Both the position numbers and the translations under genes were made by a program. From Chloroflexota bacterium (GTDB taxonomy: Bacteria > Chloroflexota > Dehalococcoidia > Lucifugimonadales > UBA3495), in assembly GCA_028873965.1 (NCBI GenBank), contig JAPPMU010000015.1:100947-164946 (forward strand): a stretch of 64,000 nucleotides of DNA. The letters run 5' to 3'. Shown here piece after piece: positions 25,563 to 34,388 of this stretch. Each line of letters starts with the position of its first letter. The first letter of the stretch is position 1. A model generated the notes under the pieces. That model saw nothing but the letters and a program-made list of their open reading frames with translations, was not told where the DNA came from and ran no database searches.

Positions 25563-27344
25563 TCAGCAAGCCGGGTCGCACCAGATGCGGTCGTGCTTGA
25601 GCTGGGTCCAGAGACTGGCCGGCATGTGGAAGTTCTTGATTTGTTTGTTCACGACCTGGTCGCGGAAGCTCCAGTAGTACACCAGCAAGGGGCCGGGGTC
25701 TTCGGTGAGTATGTAATCTTCCATCTCACGCAGGATTTCTGCCCGCTTGGTGCGGTCCAGTTCCTGGCTCTGAGCAGCGAACCAGTCCTTGAACTTCTGC
25801 GGCGCTTCCCAGCCGGACCACTGGATCCAGAGGCCGCCGGGCATGAAGATTTTCCCGATTATTGGATCGGGTTCACCCACCAGCAGTGCCGTGCCCTGGG
25901 CGGCGATCTGGTAGTCTTGGTCCTTGTACCGTGTTATCCCGGTCGCGCTGTCGATGGGCTGCACGGTGGCTTCCCAACCGAGATGACGACGATACTGGTC
26001 GGCCAGCAACTGGGCCAGGTCCACGTATTCCACCGCCGTGCGCGCCATGATGTTGACCTCGAACCCCTCGGGCACGCCGGCTTCAGCCAGAAGCCGTCTG
26101 GCTTCCTCGATGTCGCCGGGATGCTTCCCTCCATCGGGTCCCGCGCGGAACCCGGGCATTTGGCTGGCCACTTCTTCGGTGCGGCCAAACCACGTTTCCG
26201 GTGGGAACGGGGTCCCCATGGGCGCTATCCCGCCACCGAAGATCTCCCGGAACTCAGCTCGGTCCACCGCCAGGTGCATCGCCCGCCTCACCCTGACGTC
26301 GTTGAACGGTTCAATGGTCGTGTTGATCAGGGTCCCCAGCAGGCTGGTATTCGGAATTAGATAGACATCCACCGTCTCGGCTTCGGACTCTTGCAGTTCC
26401 AGAATCTCGGTGTTGCTCAGATTGGTCACCGGCCAGGTCGCCATCAGGACCTGCCCGGTCCGGTAGGAACCAATGGCCGTGCCTTTGTCGGCGATGTAGT
26501 AGTGGATGCTGCCGTCAGTGTAGGGCAGACCCTCTTTCCAATAGTTCTCGTTGCGCTCCAGCTCAATGGAGACGTCTTTGGCCAACTTCGTGGGCTTGAA
26601 TGGCCCCGACCCCATGCCGTTTTCCCACTTCGACGTGTCAACGCCCGATTCGCCCCATGCCTTGGACATCATCTTGAAGGCGTCGGTGGCAATCATCGAG
26701 ACGAAGTCGGGAGCCGGATTGTTGGTCACGATTTCCACTGTGTGTTCGTCGATGGCCCGCGCGTTCCCCGCCGAATAGTAGGGCGCGATTATGAGCGTCT
26801 GCGGCCGGTTCGCTTCCGTATTCACCAGGCTGTCCATGCTGTACACGACGTCCTCGGCGGTAACCGGGGTGCCGTCATGCCACATCGCGTTCTCGTGAAG
26901 ATGGAATACGAAGGTAACGCCGTCCGGCTGTAATTCCCAACTCTCCGCCAGGTCTCCCACGATGTCATACGGGTCGTCCGTTTCCGAATCGTACTCCAGC
27001 AACCCGTTGTAGATGCCGGAGATGTTCTTGACCTGGTTGGTGAACTCGTGGGGGTGGAAGATCAGGTTCGGGAAGGCGTAGTCCTGCATGGGAACTATGC
27101 CGCCGTATTTCCCCCGGTCGGCGGTCTGGGGCGACCCGCTGGACTCAGCCGGAACGGCGGTCGGCGCCGGGCTGTCCCCGGATGTGCTCGCTGCCGGCTG
27201 CGCTACTGGGGCGGTATCCCCTGCCGGCGCGGTGCTGTCGGTGGGAGCGGTGGCCCCGCAGGCCACCAGCGCGGTGAGTGCGATGGTCACTGCCATCGCA
27301 ACGATGATCCGACCGGTGAGACGATTCAATGCACGGTTCAGCAT
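25563..27344 (-). CDS. peptide/nickel-type ABC transporter substrate-binding lipoprotein
   Basis: 593 aa, solute-binding family 5 (SBP_bac_5). Signal peptide from MLNRALNR, hydrophobic IIVAMAVTIALTALVAC with the lipobox Cys at about residue 30, then a Thr/Ala/Pro-rich linker (~30 residues) to the binding domain. WELQPDGVTFVFHLHENAMWHDG and DVVYSMDSL are family hallmarks. ATG at 27344 is preceded by a GGGGG tract; the frame to 27434 lacks a signal. It is exported, lipidated and delivers ligand to the two permeases. Ligand unknown (peptides, sugars or opine-like compounds are all possible). Confidence 0.93.
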   Translation of the reverse strand: MLNRALNRLTGRIIVAMAVTIALTALVACGATAPTDSTAPAGDTAPVAQPAASTSGDSPAPTAVPAESSGSPQTADRGKYGGIVPMQDYAFPNLIFHPHEFTNQVKNISGIYNGLLEYDSETDDPYDIVGDLAESWELQPDGVTFVFHLHENAMWHDGTPVTAEDVVYSMDSLVNTEANRPQTLIIAPYYSAGNARAIDEHTVEIVTNNPAPDFVSMIATDAFKMMSKAWGESGVDTSKWENGMGSGPFKPTKLAKDVSIELERNENYWKEGLPYTDGSIHYYIADKGTAIGSYRTGQVLMATWPVTNLSNTEILELQESEAETVDVYLIPNTSLLGTLINTTIEPFNDVRVRRAMHLAVDRAEFREIFGGGIAPMGTPFPPETWFGRTEEVASQMPGFRAGPDGGKHPGDIEEARRLLAEAGVPEGFEVNIMARTAVEYVDLAQLLADQYRRHLGWEATVQPIDSATGITRYKDQDYQIAAQGTALLVGEPDPIIGKIFMPGGLWIQWSGWEAPQKFKDWFAAQSQELDRTKRAEILREMEDYILTEDPGPLLVYYWSFRDQVVNKQIKNFHMPASLWTQLKHDRIWCDPAC

Positions 27345-27405
27345 ACTTACCCCCTGCAGCAACGAATGTCGTTTGCAACTCGGTTGTCGGACTACAATGC
27401 CCGCA

Positions 27406-27434
27406 AGCCTAACAATGCCAATATTCGGTGTCAA
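27406..27434 (-). promoter_or_regulatory. promoter of the ABC transporter operon
   Basis: Minus strand TTGACA (27434-27429), 17-bp spacer, TAGGCT (27411-27406), giving a leader of about 55 nt. Layout and sequence are close to the metH promoter. Confidence 0.55.
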
Positions 27435-27438
27435 TACA

Positions 27439-27468
27439 CGATTTCTTACATGTTATCATGTGAAATCG
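27439..27468. promoter_or_regulatory. 30-bp interrupted inverted repeat next to the ABC promoter
   Basis: CGATTTC-TT-ACATG-TTAT-CATGT-GAAATCG: two nested inverted repeats immediately upstream of the -35 box in an AT-rich patch. This is the position expected for an activator or repressor operator. Confidence 0.45.
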
Positions 27469-27548
27469 TTCACAATAAGACGGAAATCGTAATCACTTGC
27501 GTCATATTTGTGTAACCGCGTTGCATCACCGTCATCCTGACAAGCAAA

Positions 27549-27569
27549 ACGCCGGCTTTTCGCCGGCGT
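27549..27569 (-). terminator. terminator of the acyl-CoA/panE-like operon
   Basis: Stem ACGCCGGC / GCCGGCGT with a TTTTC loop; read on the minus strand it is followed by TTTTGCTTG. It lies 54 nt after the reductase stop. Confidence 0.75.
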
Positions 27570-27622
27570 CGTGAATGATCCGGTTCGGAAAGCGTCGTTT
27601 CCGTAACCGTTGCCGCAGCGAT

Positions 27623-28558
27623 TCAGCGTCGGCCCAGTTCCGCCTCGATCCGGTTGGCCCGCGGTTTCAGCACCGCGTACAGCGCATCGGTCACCGGCGT
27701 GGGTACACCGTGTTCCCGGCCCATGCGGATCACCGTGCCGGTCAGGCCCTCCAGTTCCACCGGCCGCCCGTCCGCAAAGTCTTTCGCCAGCGACGCCATG
27801 CCCGTCGCCGGGAAATTGTCCAGCGCGTTCATCGACCACTCCAGCGAGTCCGGCTCCAGTGGGGCGCCCGACGCTTCGCCCACCGCCAGCGCCTCGGCAA
27901 TGGCCGCCTCGATGGCTGCCCGTGTCTCCGGCACGGTCCTCAGCTCGCCGTAGGCGCACCCGCTGGCCGCGCACACTCCCGCCGACCCCGACAGATACGC
28001 GAACTTCTTCCACAGCATCCCGGTCATGTTTTCCAGCAGATCGACCCGCCAGCCGGCGTCCTTGAATACCTGGTACAGCCGCTCGCCGCGCTCGGTGATC
28101 CCGGTGGTTCGCTCGCCGAACGACGCCGCGCCGGGCCCGCCCTGCGTAACCACGCCGGGCTCGCTGATCCGCCCTTCCAGGTACGCCGAGCCGATCATCA
28201 CCCGCTCCGCTCCGTACACTTCGACCAACTGCTCGCCGTTGTCGATGCCGTTCTGCAACGTCAATACGATCGTGTCCGATCCTACCATCGGACTGATCGC
28301 GTGTATCGCGTCGTCGTTGTCGTACATCTTCACCGCGAACAGAACCAACTCCTGCGGACCCACCGACGCCGGGTCATCGGTCGCGTTGCCGGGAACCGTA
28401 AAGATGCCGTCGTTCCCGCTTTCCACCCGCAGGCCGTCGCGCCGGATTGCCTCCAGGTGCGGCCCCCGGGCGATGAAGGTCACGTTATGACCTGCCCGAG
28501 CCAGCAGCCCGCCGAAATATCCGCCGACTCCGCCAGCTCCCATTACTGCTATGTCCAT
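27623..28558 (-). CDS. 2-dehydropantoate 2-reductase family (ApbA/PanE-like)
   Basis: 311 aa. N-terminal NADP-binding Rossmann motif MGAGGVGGYFGGLLARAGH at residue 6, C-terminal helical domain with the catalytic Lys region (MLWKKFAYL) and EWSMNALDNFPATGMASLAKD. Family members reduce ketopantoate in pantothenate synthesis, but many paralogues in catabolic clusters act on other 2-keto acids. Here it ends a five-gene acyl-CoA operon rather than sitting with panB/panC, so a role in that pathway is as likely as coenzyme A synthesis. Confidence 0.85.
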   Translation of the reverse strand: MDIAVMGAGGVGGYFGGLLARAGHNVTFIARGPHLEAIRRDGLRVESGNDGIFTVPGNATDDPASVGPQELVLFAVKMYDNDDAIHAISPMVGSDTIVLTLQNGIDNGEQLVEVYGAERVMIGSAYLEGRISEPGVVTQGGPGAASFGERTTGITERGERLYQVFKDAGWRVDLLENMTGMLWKKFAYLSGSAGVCAASGCAYGELRTVPETRAAIEAAIAEALAVGEASGAPLEPDSLEWSMNALDNFPATGMASLAKDFADGRPVELEGLTGTVIRMGREHGVPTPVTDALYAVLKPRANRIEAELGRR

Positions 28559-28589
28559 GCCGTTACCTCCACAGCCTCGCCATATCCTT

Positions 28590-30152
28590 TCACAATTGGG
28601 CGACCGGGTGCCCGAATTCCGCGCGCAGGTCTCGTTTCAGTACCTTTCCCATCACGTTGCGTGGCAACTCGTCCACGAACACTACGGATCGCGGGCGCTT
28701 GAACCCGGCCAACCGGTCCCGGCAGAAATCGATCAATTCCTGCTCGGTGACGGCCTGGTCGGACGACACCACCACGGCCCTGACTTCTTCACCCCAGTCC
28801 AGGTCAGGCACGCCGATGACCGCCGACTCCGCCACCCCGGGATGCTCGGCCAGCGTCAGCTCCACTTCCTCCGGCGAGATCATCTCCCCGCCGCGCTTGA
28901 TGAAGTCCCGGGCCCGGCCGGCCAGGTAGATGTAGCCGTCCTCGTCCTGCCAGGCCAGGTCGCCGGTGTAGAGCCAACCGCCCTTCAGCGTATCCCGCGT
29001 GGCATCCTCCTGGCCCCAATAACCGGTCATCATCCGGGGGCCGCGGGCGACGATCTCGCCGACTTCGCCTTCTTCCACCGGGTCGCCGTCCTCTGTCACG
29101 ATCATGACCTCGACGTCATCCAGGGGCTTCCCGATCGACGTCAGCCGACGCAACTTGGTCTCCACCTCGTCCTCGGTTCCGGTGAGATCGTGGTCAGCCG
29201 GCGGCAGCATGGTGATGGTGGAGGCGGTCTCGGTCTGTCCGAAAGCGTTGATGAACCGGGTGCCCGGAAACCTGTCCAGAGCCTGTCGAACCACCGGCAA
29301 CGGCATCGGCGCCGCCCCGTAGGTGATCACGCTCAAGGACGACAGATCATAATTCGGGAAATTTGGATGATCCATGACCATCTTCAGCATGGTGGGCACC
29401 AGCATGGCCCGGTCCGCCCGATGTTCTGCCACGAGGCTCATCCAACGCTCGGCGTCGAATTGCGGCATCACCACCAGCGTCCTGCCCCCGAAAACCGCCG
29501 CCAGGGCCGCCTGCAGCCCCGCCACGTGGTACATCGGCACGGTGAGCAGATTCGTTTCCTCCACGTCCGGGTCGGCCGGTTCGACGTTGGTGAGCAGAAA
29601 AGTGCCGAAACTGTCGTGGGTCAGCTGCGCCCCCTTGGGCACGCTGGTGGTGCCCGACGTGAACATGATTACCGTCGTGGCGTCCTCGTCGTCCTCCGGG
29701 AAGTGCAGCTGATCCGGATCCGCGTTGGCCAGCAGGTCGTCGTAGGCGTAGCCGCCATTCGTCGCCGGCGCGTCCAGCATCACGATGCGATCCGCGGGCA
29801 GCGATCCGTCCGTGGGGACCAGCGGCAGGTAGCGTTCACCCAGGAAAAGCAGATCGGGCTGCGCAATGCCCAGCATGATCGCCAGTTCGTCCTCTTTGGC
29901 CCGGAAATTGATGGGCACGTAGATCGCGTCCAACTGCGCGGCCGCGAAGTAAATCTCGATCAGGTGATGGCAATTGGTCTGCATCGCCGCCACCCGGTCA
30001 CCCCGACCGATGCCCACCTCGGACATCGCGTTGGCCAGGCGATTGACCCGCTCCTGCAGCATTTCGAAGCTGATGCGGTCACCGTCAAACACGATGGCCG
30101 TCCGCTCCGGAACAATCGCCGATGCAATCATGAGAAATTCGGTCGTGTTCAT
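28590..30152 (-). CDS. acyl-CoA synthetase / AMP-dependent CoA ligase
   Basis: 520 aa, ANL superfamily. Activates a carboxylic acid with ATP to an acyl-adenylate and then the CoA thioester. Motifs: VIMFTSGTTSVPKGA (P-loop, ~180), INAFGQTETAS (A5), WLYTGDLAWQDEDGYIYLAGR (A7-A8) and the catalytic Lys in LPRNVMGKVLKRDLR. ATG at 30152 has GGAGAAAGG just before it. Fourth of five minus-strand genes; spacing to neighbours is 20 and 31 nt. Substrate not predictable; medium-chain or aromatic acids are typical. Confidence 0.93.
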   Translation of the reverse strand: MNTTEFLMIASAIVPERTAIVFDGDRISFEMLQERVNRLANAMSEVGIGRGDRVAAMQTNCHHLIEIYFAAAQLDAIYVPINFRAKEDELAIMLGIAQPDLLFLGERYLPLVPTDGSLPADRIVMLDAPATNGGYAYDDLLANADPDQLHFPEDDEDATTVIMFTSGTTSVPKGAQLTHDSFGTFLLTNVEPADPDVEETNLLTVPMYHVAGLQAALAAVFGGRTLVVMPQFDAERWMSLVAEHRADRAMLVPTMLKMVMDHPNFPNYDLSSLSVITYGAAPMPLPVVRQALDRFPGTRFINAFGQTETASTITMLPPADHDLTGTEDEVETKLRRLTSIGKPLDDVEVMIVTEDGDPVEEGEVGEIVARGPRMMTGYWGQEDATRDTLKGGWLYTGDLAWQDEDGYIYLAGRARDFIKRGGEMISPEEVELTLAEHPGVAESAVIGVPDLDWGEEVRAVVVSSDQAVTEQELIDFCRDRLAGFKRPRSVVFVDELPRNVMGKVLKRDLRAEFGHPVAQL

Positions 30153-30172
30153 CCTTTCTCCATGCTCAAATT

Positions 30173-30904
30173 CTACTCCGGCAACAAGCCGGCTGCCCCA
30201 GCAGCGAGTCGCCGTTCCAGATCGAGTCGCGCCTCCGTCGGCATCTCGTCTCCGGCGCTCCATGCCCGTTTCAACGCCGCGGCAAAACTACGGGGGAGAT
30301 CCGACAATTGCTCAGCTTTTTCCCAGGCCGCCGCTGTCAGTTCCTTTGGTTCGACTACCCGGCTGATTATGCCCCAGCCCAAAGCCTCCGGGGCTCCAAA
30401 TCGGCGCCCCGTATAAAGCAGGTCCAGCGCCACGGACGGACCCGCGTTGGCCGGCAGCGTCTGGCTGCCCCCGGCTGCGGGAATCATTCCCAGCTGTACC
30501 TCGGGCATGGCGAACACCGTGTCCGACGCAGCGATGCGGAGATCGCCCAGCAGCAGGATTTCCACCCCCGATCCGATGCAAAAGCCGTGCACGGCGACCA
30601 CTATCGGTTTGTCCAGGTTGATCAACTGACCCCACACGTCCCGCTGCCACCGGGCGTTGCGCGCAATCACCTGCGAAGGGGCGGTTCCGAACTCGCTCAG
30701 GTCCGCGCCGGCGCAGAATGCCCGACCCTTGCCGGTAATCAGCAGCGCGCGGATTTCGTCGTCCTCGGCCACCAGGTGCAGCGCCTCGGCAAAGTCGTCC
30801 CGCATCGCCACCGAGTAGGCGTTCAGCCGATCCGGTCGGTTCAGGGCCAGGTGGGCGACGCTGCCTTCCTTCTCAAAGACTATGGTGCGAAACGCTTCGC
30901 TCAT
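30173..30904 (-). CDS. enoyl-CoA hydratase/isomerase family protein
   Basis: 243 aa crotonase. LALNRPDRLNAYS, LLITGKGRAFCAGADLSEF (oxyanion hole) and VHGFCIGSGVEILLLGDLRIA (second oxyanion segment, ~100-120) are present. The residue after GVEI differs from the Glu-rich hydratase active site, so hydratase, isomerase or other crotonase chemistry is possible. Third in the five-gene operon; 10 nt after the PHP gene. Confidence 0.9.
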   Translation of the reverse strand: MSEAFRTIVFEKEGSVAHLALNRPDRLNAYSVAMRDDFAEALHLVAEDDEIRALLITGKGRAFCAGADLSEFGTAPSQVIARNARWQRDVWGQLINLDKPIVVAVHGFCIGSGVEILLLGDLRIAASDTVFAMPEVQLGMIPAAGGSQTLPANAGPSVALDLLYTGRRFGAPEALGWGIISRVVEPKELTAAAWEKAEQLSDLPRSFAAALKRAWSAGDEMPTEARLDLERRLAAGAAGLLPE

Positions 30905-30914
30905 CGGAACGCCA

Positions 30915-31457
30915 TCAGTCCAGCGGTATCGCCCGCCGCATCATCTCATCAAGATCGACCAGGGTGCTCTGCGCCCCAATCTCCGACAGCACGTTGGCAT
31001 CGCTCACCGAGAATGTCAGCAAACCGTGCTCCTCGGCCACCCGTTCCGCTTTTGGACGGCGAATGTGCCAGTCGTGGTGATGATTGGCCACCTCGATCCC
31101 GTGAACGCCGTCCTCGATCACGATGTTCGGCGTGTAGTATCCCGGGTGGCAGTAGGTTCGAAACAGCCGACCGCAGGGCAGGTACAGTTCGGTGCAGTGA
31201 TATTCGTCGAACGGGCTGATCGCCGGACGCACGTCGATCTCGTGGCCGGGGATGATTATCACCTCGTTGGGAAAATGCCGCTCCACCACCCGGTGCAGCG
31301 CCAGCCCCCAGTCCCGCCGCCAGTGGTCGGTGACCGCGATGCCGTCCAACCCGGCCGCCTTGATCCGCGCGATTACGGTTTCCGCGATCTCCGGCGTCGG
31401 TTCCTGGAACCCGAACATCTCGCCCACGTGCGTGTGTATGTCCAATCGTACTGTCAT
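30915..31457 (-). CDS. PHP-domain metal-dependent phosphoesterase-like protein
   Basis: 180 aa. LDIHTHVGE (His-x-His metal site, residue ~6), GIAVTDHW, IPGHEIDVRP, the His-bearing TYCHPGYY and a late FSVSDAN form the PHP metal ligand set. These proteins hydrolyse phosphoesters or nucleotides; some act as amidohydrolase-like enzymes in catabolic clusters. Shorter than most PHP phosphatases (220-290 aa). Its place between two crotonases with gaps of 10 and 14 nt is unusual and hints at a pathway-specific hydrolase. Confidence 0.75.
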   Translation of the reverse strand: MTVRLDIHTHVGEMFGFQEPTPEIAETVIARIKAAGLDGIAVTDHWRRDWGLALHRVVERHFPNEVIIIPGHEIDVRPAISPFDEYHCTELYLPCGRLFRTYCHPGYYTPNIVIEDGVHGIEVANHHHDWHIRRPKAERVAEEHGLLTFSVSDANVLSEIGAQSTLVDLDEMMRRAIPLD

Positions 31458-31471
31458 GTATTCGCGATCCC

Positions 31472-32254
31472 TCAGCGTCCGGTGAAGTGCGGCGTCCGCT
31501 TTTCGGCAAAGGATCGCAGACCCTCCGCCCGGTCGTCGGTGCTTTGCAGGATGATGCTCAGGTCGGCCTCCAGCCGCAGCCCCTGGGCTAACGGTAAATC
31601 GCCGGCGGCGTTCACCGCCTCCTTGGCGTATCGTACTGCGATGGGCGCAGCGGCGATGATTTGCTCGACCATCTCACCGACCGTCGCCTCCAGCGTGCTC
31701 CGGGTAACGACCCGGTTCACCAGACTAAAATCCAGCGCCTCTGAGGCGGACAGCGCCCGCCCCGTCAGCAGCATGTCCCGCGCCAGCGCCGGCCCCGCCA
31801 GCCGCGGCAGCCGTTGCGTCATACCGTCGAACGGGAACCCGACCTGCGCGGGTGGCCCTGCTCCCAGGCGCGCGTTGTCCACCGCAATCCGCAGATCTGC
31901 GGCCAGGGCAATTTCCAGGCCGTGAGCGATGGCGTCGCCGTTCAGGATCGCCAAAACCGGCATGGGCAGGCCGGCCAGGGCGTTGGCGACTCCCATTCTC
32001 CTGAACCACGCCATGCGTTCCGCCGGGTCCCCTTCCAGCAAATCGTGGGGCAACTTCTCGCGACCTGTTGCGAACGTGTCGCCGCCGCCGGTAATCATGA
32101 CAACCCGCAGATCATCGTCCAGGCGTAGCGCGCTGCAACAGTCCGCCAGTTCCTCGGCCACCATTTCGCCGATGGTAACGCCGGAGTCGGCGCGCGGCAA
32201 AATCACCGTCGCCCGGAACCGGGTCCTGTCGCACCTGATGGTCTGGTAGTGCAT
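31472..32254 (-). CDS. enoyl-CoA hydratase/isomerase family protein
   Basis: 260 aa crotonase, first gene of the operon. The oxyanion segments are VVMITGGGDTFATGREKLP and LNGDAIAHGLEIALAADLRIAVDNA. The usual CAGxD reads ATGRE, and no Glu matching the hydratase pair is evident, so activity other than hydration is likely. The C-terminus AEGLRSFAEKRTPHFTGR is typical. It diverges from the CoA-transferase operon at 32351. Confidence 0.85.
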   Translation of the reverse strand: MHYQTIRCDRTRFRATVILPRADSGVTIGEMVAEELADCCSALRLDDDLRVVMITGGGDTFATGREKLPHDLLEGDPAERMAWFRRMGVANALAGLPMPVLAILNGDAIAHGLEIALAADLRIAVDNARLGAGPPAQVGFPFDGMTQRLPRLAGPALARDMLLTGRALSASEALDFSLVNRVVTRSTLEATVGEMVEQIIAAAPIAVRYAKEAVNAAGDLPLAQGLRLEADLSIILQSTDDRAEGLRSFAEKRTPHFTGR

Positions 32255-32350
32255 TGGGTTGGTGGGAATCCTGTTGAATCGGGACGGACGGCGTCGCTTT
32301 ATCAGGCCGGCGGATTGGGCTAAAATGACGACCGCTCCCGGAACCCGATC

Positions 32351-33034
32351 ATGGCATTCAGCAAATTATACGACAGCGCTCAGGCGGCCGTTGCCGACAT
32401 ACCCGACGGCGCGACCGTCCTGATCGGCGGGGTCACCGGCGTCAACGCTCCCGCCGGCCTGCTGAACGCGCTGGCGGACCGGGACGTCCGGGGTCTGACC
32501 TGCGTCTGCGACTCGAACTACTATGGGGCCAAGGCTTTTCACCGCCTGGTGGCTGCCGGCTGCGTTTCCAGGATAATTTCACCCGCGCCATTTGGACCGG
32601 GCGAGGCGGACATTATCCAGGACCTCTGGCGCTCGGGCGACTTGACCGTCGAGGTGGTTCCGTGGGGAACGCTGGCGGAACGCATGCGGTCGGCCGGCGC
32701 TGGCATCGGCGGGGTTTTCCTCCCGGTGGGCATCGGTACCCGCTTCGCCGAGGGGAAGGAGGTCAGGGTGATCAACGGAGTCGAGTGCCTGTATGAGCCT
32801 CCCCTGCGCGGCGATTTCGCGTTGATCCGGGCTTCTCGCGCCGATGGCGTGGGCAACCTGGTGTACGCGGGCGCCCAGCGGGGATGGAACTCTGCCGTCG
32901 TCTCCGCCGCTCGTGTCGCCATCGCCGAGGTCGACCAGGTGGTTGAAACAGGCAGCATAGATCCGGAACTCGTGATCACGCCGGGCATCTTTGTCAACCG
33001 CATCGCCCGGGCAAGCTCGGTGCCCATCGGATAG
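32351..33034 (+). CDS. family I CoA-transferase subunit A (diverged)
   Basis: 227 aa, homologous to the alpha subunit of 3-oxoacid/succinyl-CoA transferases (PF01144). It keeps GIGTRFAEGKEVRVINGVECLYEP, FALIRASRADGVGNLVYAG and PELVITPGIFVNRIA, but the canonical TARNFNPxMA segment reads AQRGWNSAVV, so it is less typical than the A domain of the next gene. It is the first of three genes in the order A, B~A, B. A TAAAAT -10 at 32321-32326 precedes it. The likely partner B domain is the N-terminal half of the fused gene 6 nt downstream. Confidence 0.85.
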   Translation: MAFSKLYDSAQAAVADIPDGATVLIGGVTGVNAPAGLLNALADRDVRGLTCVCDSNYYGAKAFHRLVAAGCVSRIISPAPFGPGEADIIQDLWRSGDLTVEVVPWGTLAERMRSAGAGIGGVFLPVGIGTRFAEGKEVRVINGVECLYEPPLRGDFALIRASRADGVGNLVYAGAQRGWNSAVVSAARVAIAEVDQVVETGSIDPELVITPGIFVNRIARASSVPIG

Positions 33035-33040
33035 CCCACC

Positions 33041-34375
33041 ATGACGCTTGACAGACTGGATGCCCAGAGCGTGGCACGACGGGCCGCCGCCGAAATTGTT
33101 CCGGGCTCGGTGGTCGCGGTGAGCGGCGGCTGGTCGGCAGCGGTGGCAGATCTTGTCCCCGAGGAAAAGGGCGTGTGGCTGATGCGGGCGGGCGGGACGC
33201 TTTCGGACTTGCCCATCAACGCTGCTGACGCCGGCGCAATCCTGCGCGGGGGCCATGTGGATCTGGCCATCCTGACCGCCGCGCAGGTCGACTCCAACGG
33301 AAGTTTCGCCAGCTACCACGCCGCGGACTACCCCGGGCCACAGGGACACGCCGGCCTCATCGACCTGGCGTCCGGAGCCCACCGCGTTGTCACGATCCTG
33401 ACTCACACCGGAGAAGATGGAACGCCCAACATCGTGAATAGCCTGACCTTGCCGCCCGATGGGGTCCACTGCGTCGACACCATCATTACCGACGTCGCCG
33501 CTTTTCGCGTCGCCGACACCGGTCTCACTCTGACCGAGGTTGCCCCTGGCTGGACTGCCGAGGACATCCGCGCCATCACCGGAGCCGCAATAACCGTCGC
33601 CCCTGCCTTGCGTGAGATGGACTTCACCCTCCCGCCGGGCAATCCGGCAAGCAAAGTGTACGCCGACGGCCCTTCCGCAATTGCAGACCTGCCGGACGGT
33701 GCGACCGTGTTCATCGACGGCTTCGGCGGGCCCGGCGGCATGGCTCACTACCTCCTCGTTTCCCTCCGGGATCGCGGGAGCCGCAACCTGACCATCGTCA
33801 GCAACACCGCCGGGATCGCCCGGGTGGTCAGCTTCGGCACCCCACCGGGCCACACCGCCATCGACCACAGCGTGCTGGTGGAGAACGGCCAGGTCGCCAA
33901 GGCCATCGCTTCGTTCCCGGTCTCTCCATCCCCGACCCGCCCCTCAGAATTCGAACTCGCTTACCGGCGTGGCGAGTGCGAGTTGGAACTGGTTCCCCAG
34001 GGCACCCTTGCCGAGCGCCTCCGGGCTGGCGGCGCCGGCATAGAGGCCTTCTACACGCCCACCGGCGCCGGTACGCTCATTGCCGAGGGAAAAGAAAGCC
34101 GGGTGATCGACGGGCGGGAGTACATCCTCGAGCACGCCCTGCGCGCCGACTTCGCCCTGATCCGCGCCCACAAGGCCGACACCCGCGGCAATCTTCTATA
34201 CCGTGGCACGTCGCGCAACTTCAACGCAGTGATGGCCCCGGCCGCGCGGGTGACGGTAGTGGAGGTCGACGAAATCGTGCCGGCCGGCGAACTGGATCCC
34301 GAGGCAGTGGTCACCCCCGGGGTATTCGTCCAGCGCATCGTCCGCCGGCCCGATGGTTTCACCGGCTACGAATAA
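33041..34375 (+). CDS. fused CoA-transferase: B-type domain (N) joined to A-type domain (C)
   Basis: 444 aa. Residues ~1-200 are a beta-type domain (LRGGHVDLAILTAAQVDSNG, VDTIITDVAAFRV, EVAPGWTAEDIRAITGA). Residues ~210-444 are a well-conserved alpha-type domain (AFYTPTGAGTLIAEGKESRV, ADFALIRAHKADTRGNLLYR, SRNFNAVMAPAARVTVVEVDE). Order B-A is the reverse of the A-B fusion of eukaryotic SCOT. In the B part the stretch that should hold the catalytic Glu (SExG motif) is missing: GVWLMRAGG runs straight into the region after it, about 23 residues shorter than the following B subunit. The B half is therefore probably non-catalytic. Confidence 0.85.
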   Translation: MTLDRLDAQSVARRAAAEIVPGSVVAVSGGWSAAVADLVPEEKGVWLMRAGGTLSDLPINAADAGAILRGGHVDLAILTAAQVDSNGSFASYHAADYPGPQGHAGLIDLASGAHRVVTILTHTGEDGTPNIVNSLTLPPDGVHCVDTIITDVAAFRVADTGLTLTEVAPGWTAEDIRAITGAAITVAPALREMDFTLPPGNPASKVYADGPSAIADLPDGATVFIDGFGGPGGMAHYLLVSLRDRGSRNLTIVSNTAGIARVVSFGTPPGHTAIDHSVLVENGQVAKAIASFPVSPSPTRPSEFELAYRRGECELELVPQGTLAERLRAGGAGIEAFYTPTGAGTLIAEGKESRVIDGREYILEHALRADFALIRAHKADTRGNLLYRGTSRNFNAVMAPAARVTVVEVDEIVPAGELDPEAVVTPGVFVQRIVRRPDGFTGYE

Positions 34376-34388
34376 CCGGAGACCCGCC

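Noticed and set aside
28551-30416. 621-aa plus-strand open frame opposite the acyl-CoA ligase
   Set aside because: Antisense shadow: no motifs, His/Arg-rich, and the minus-strand ligase has all core ANL motifs.
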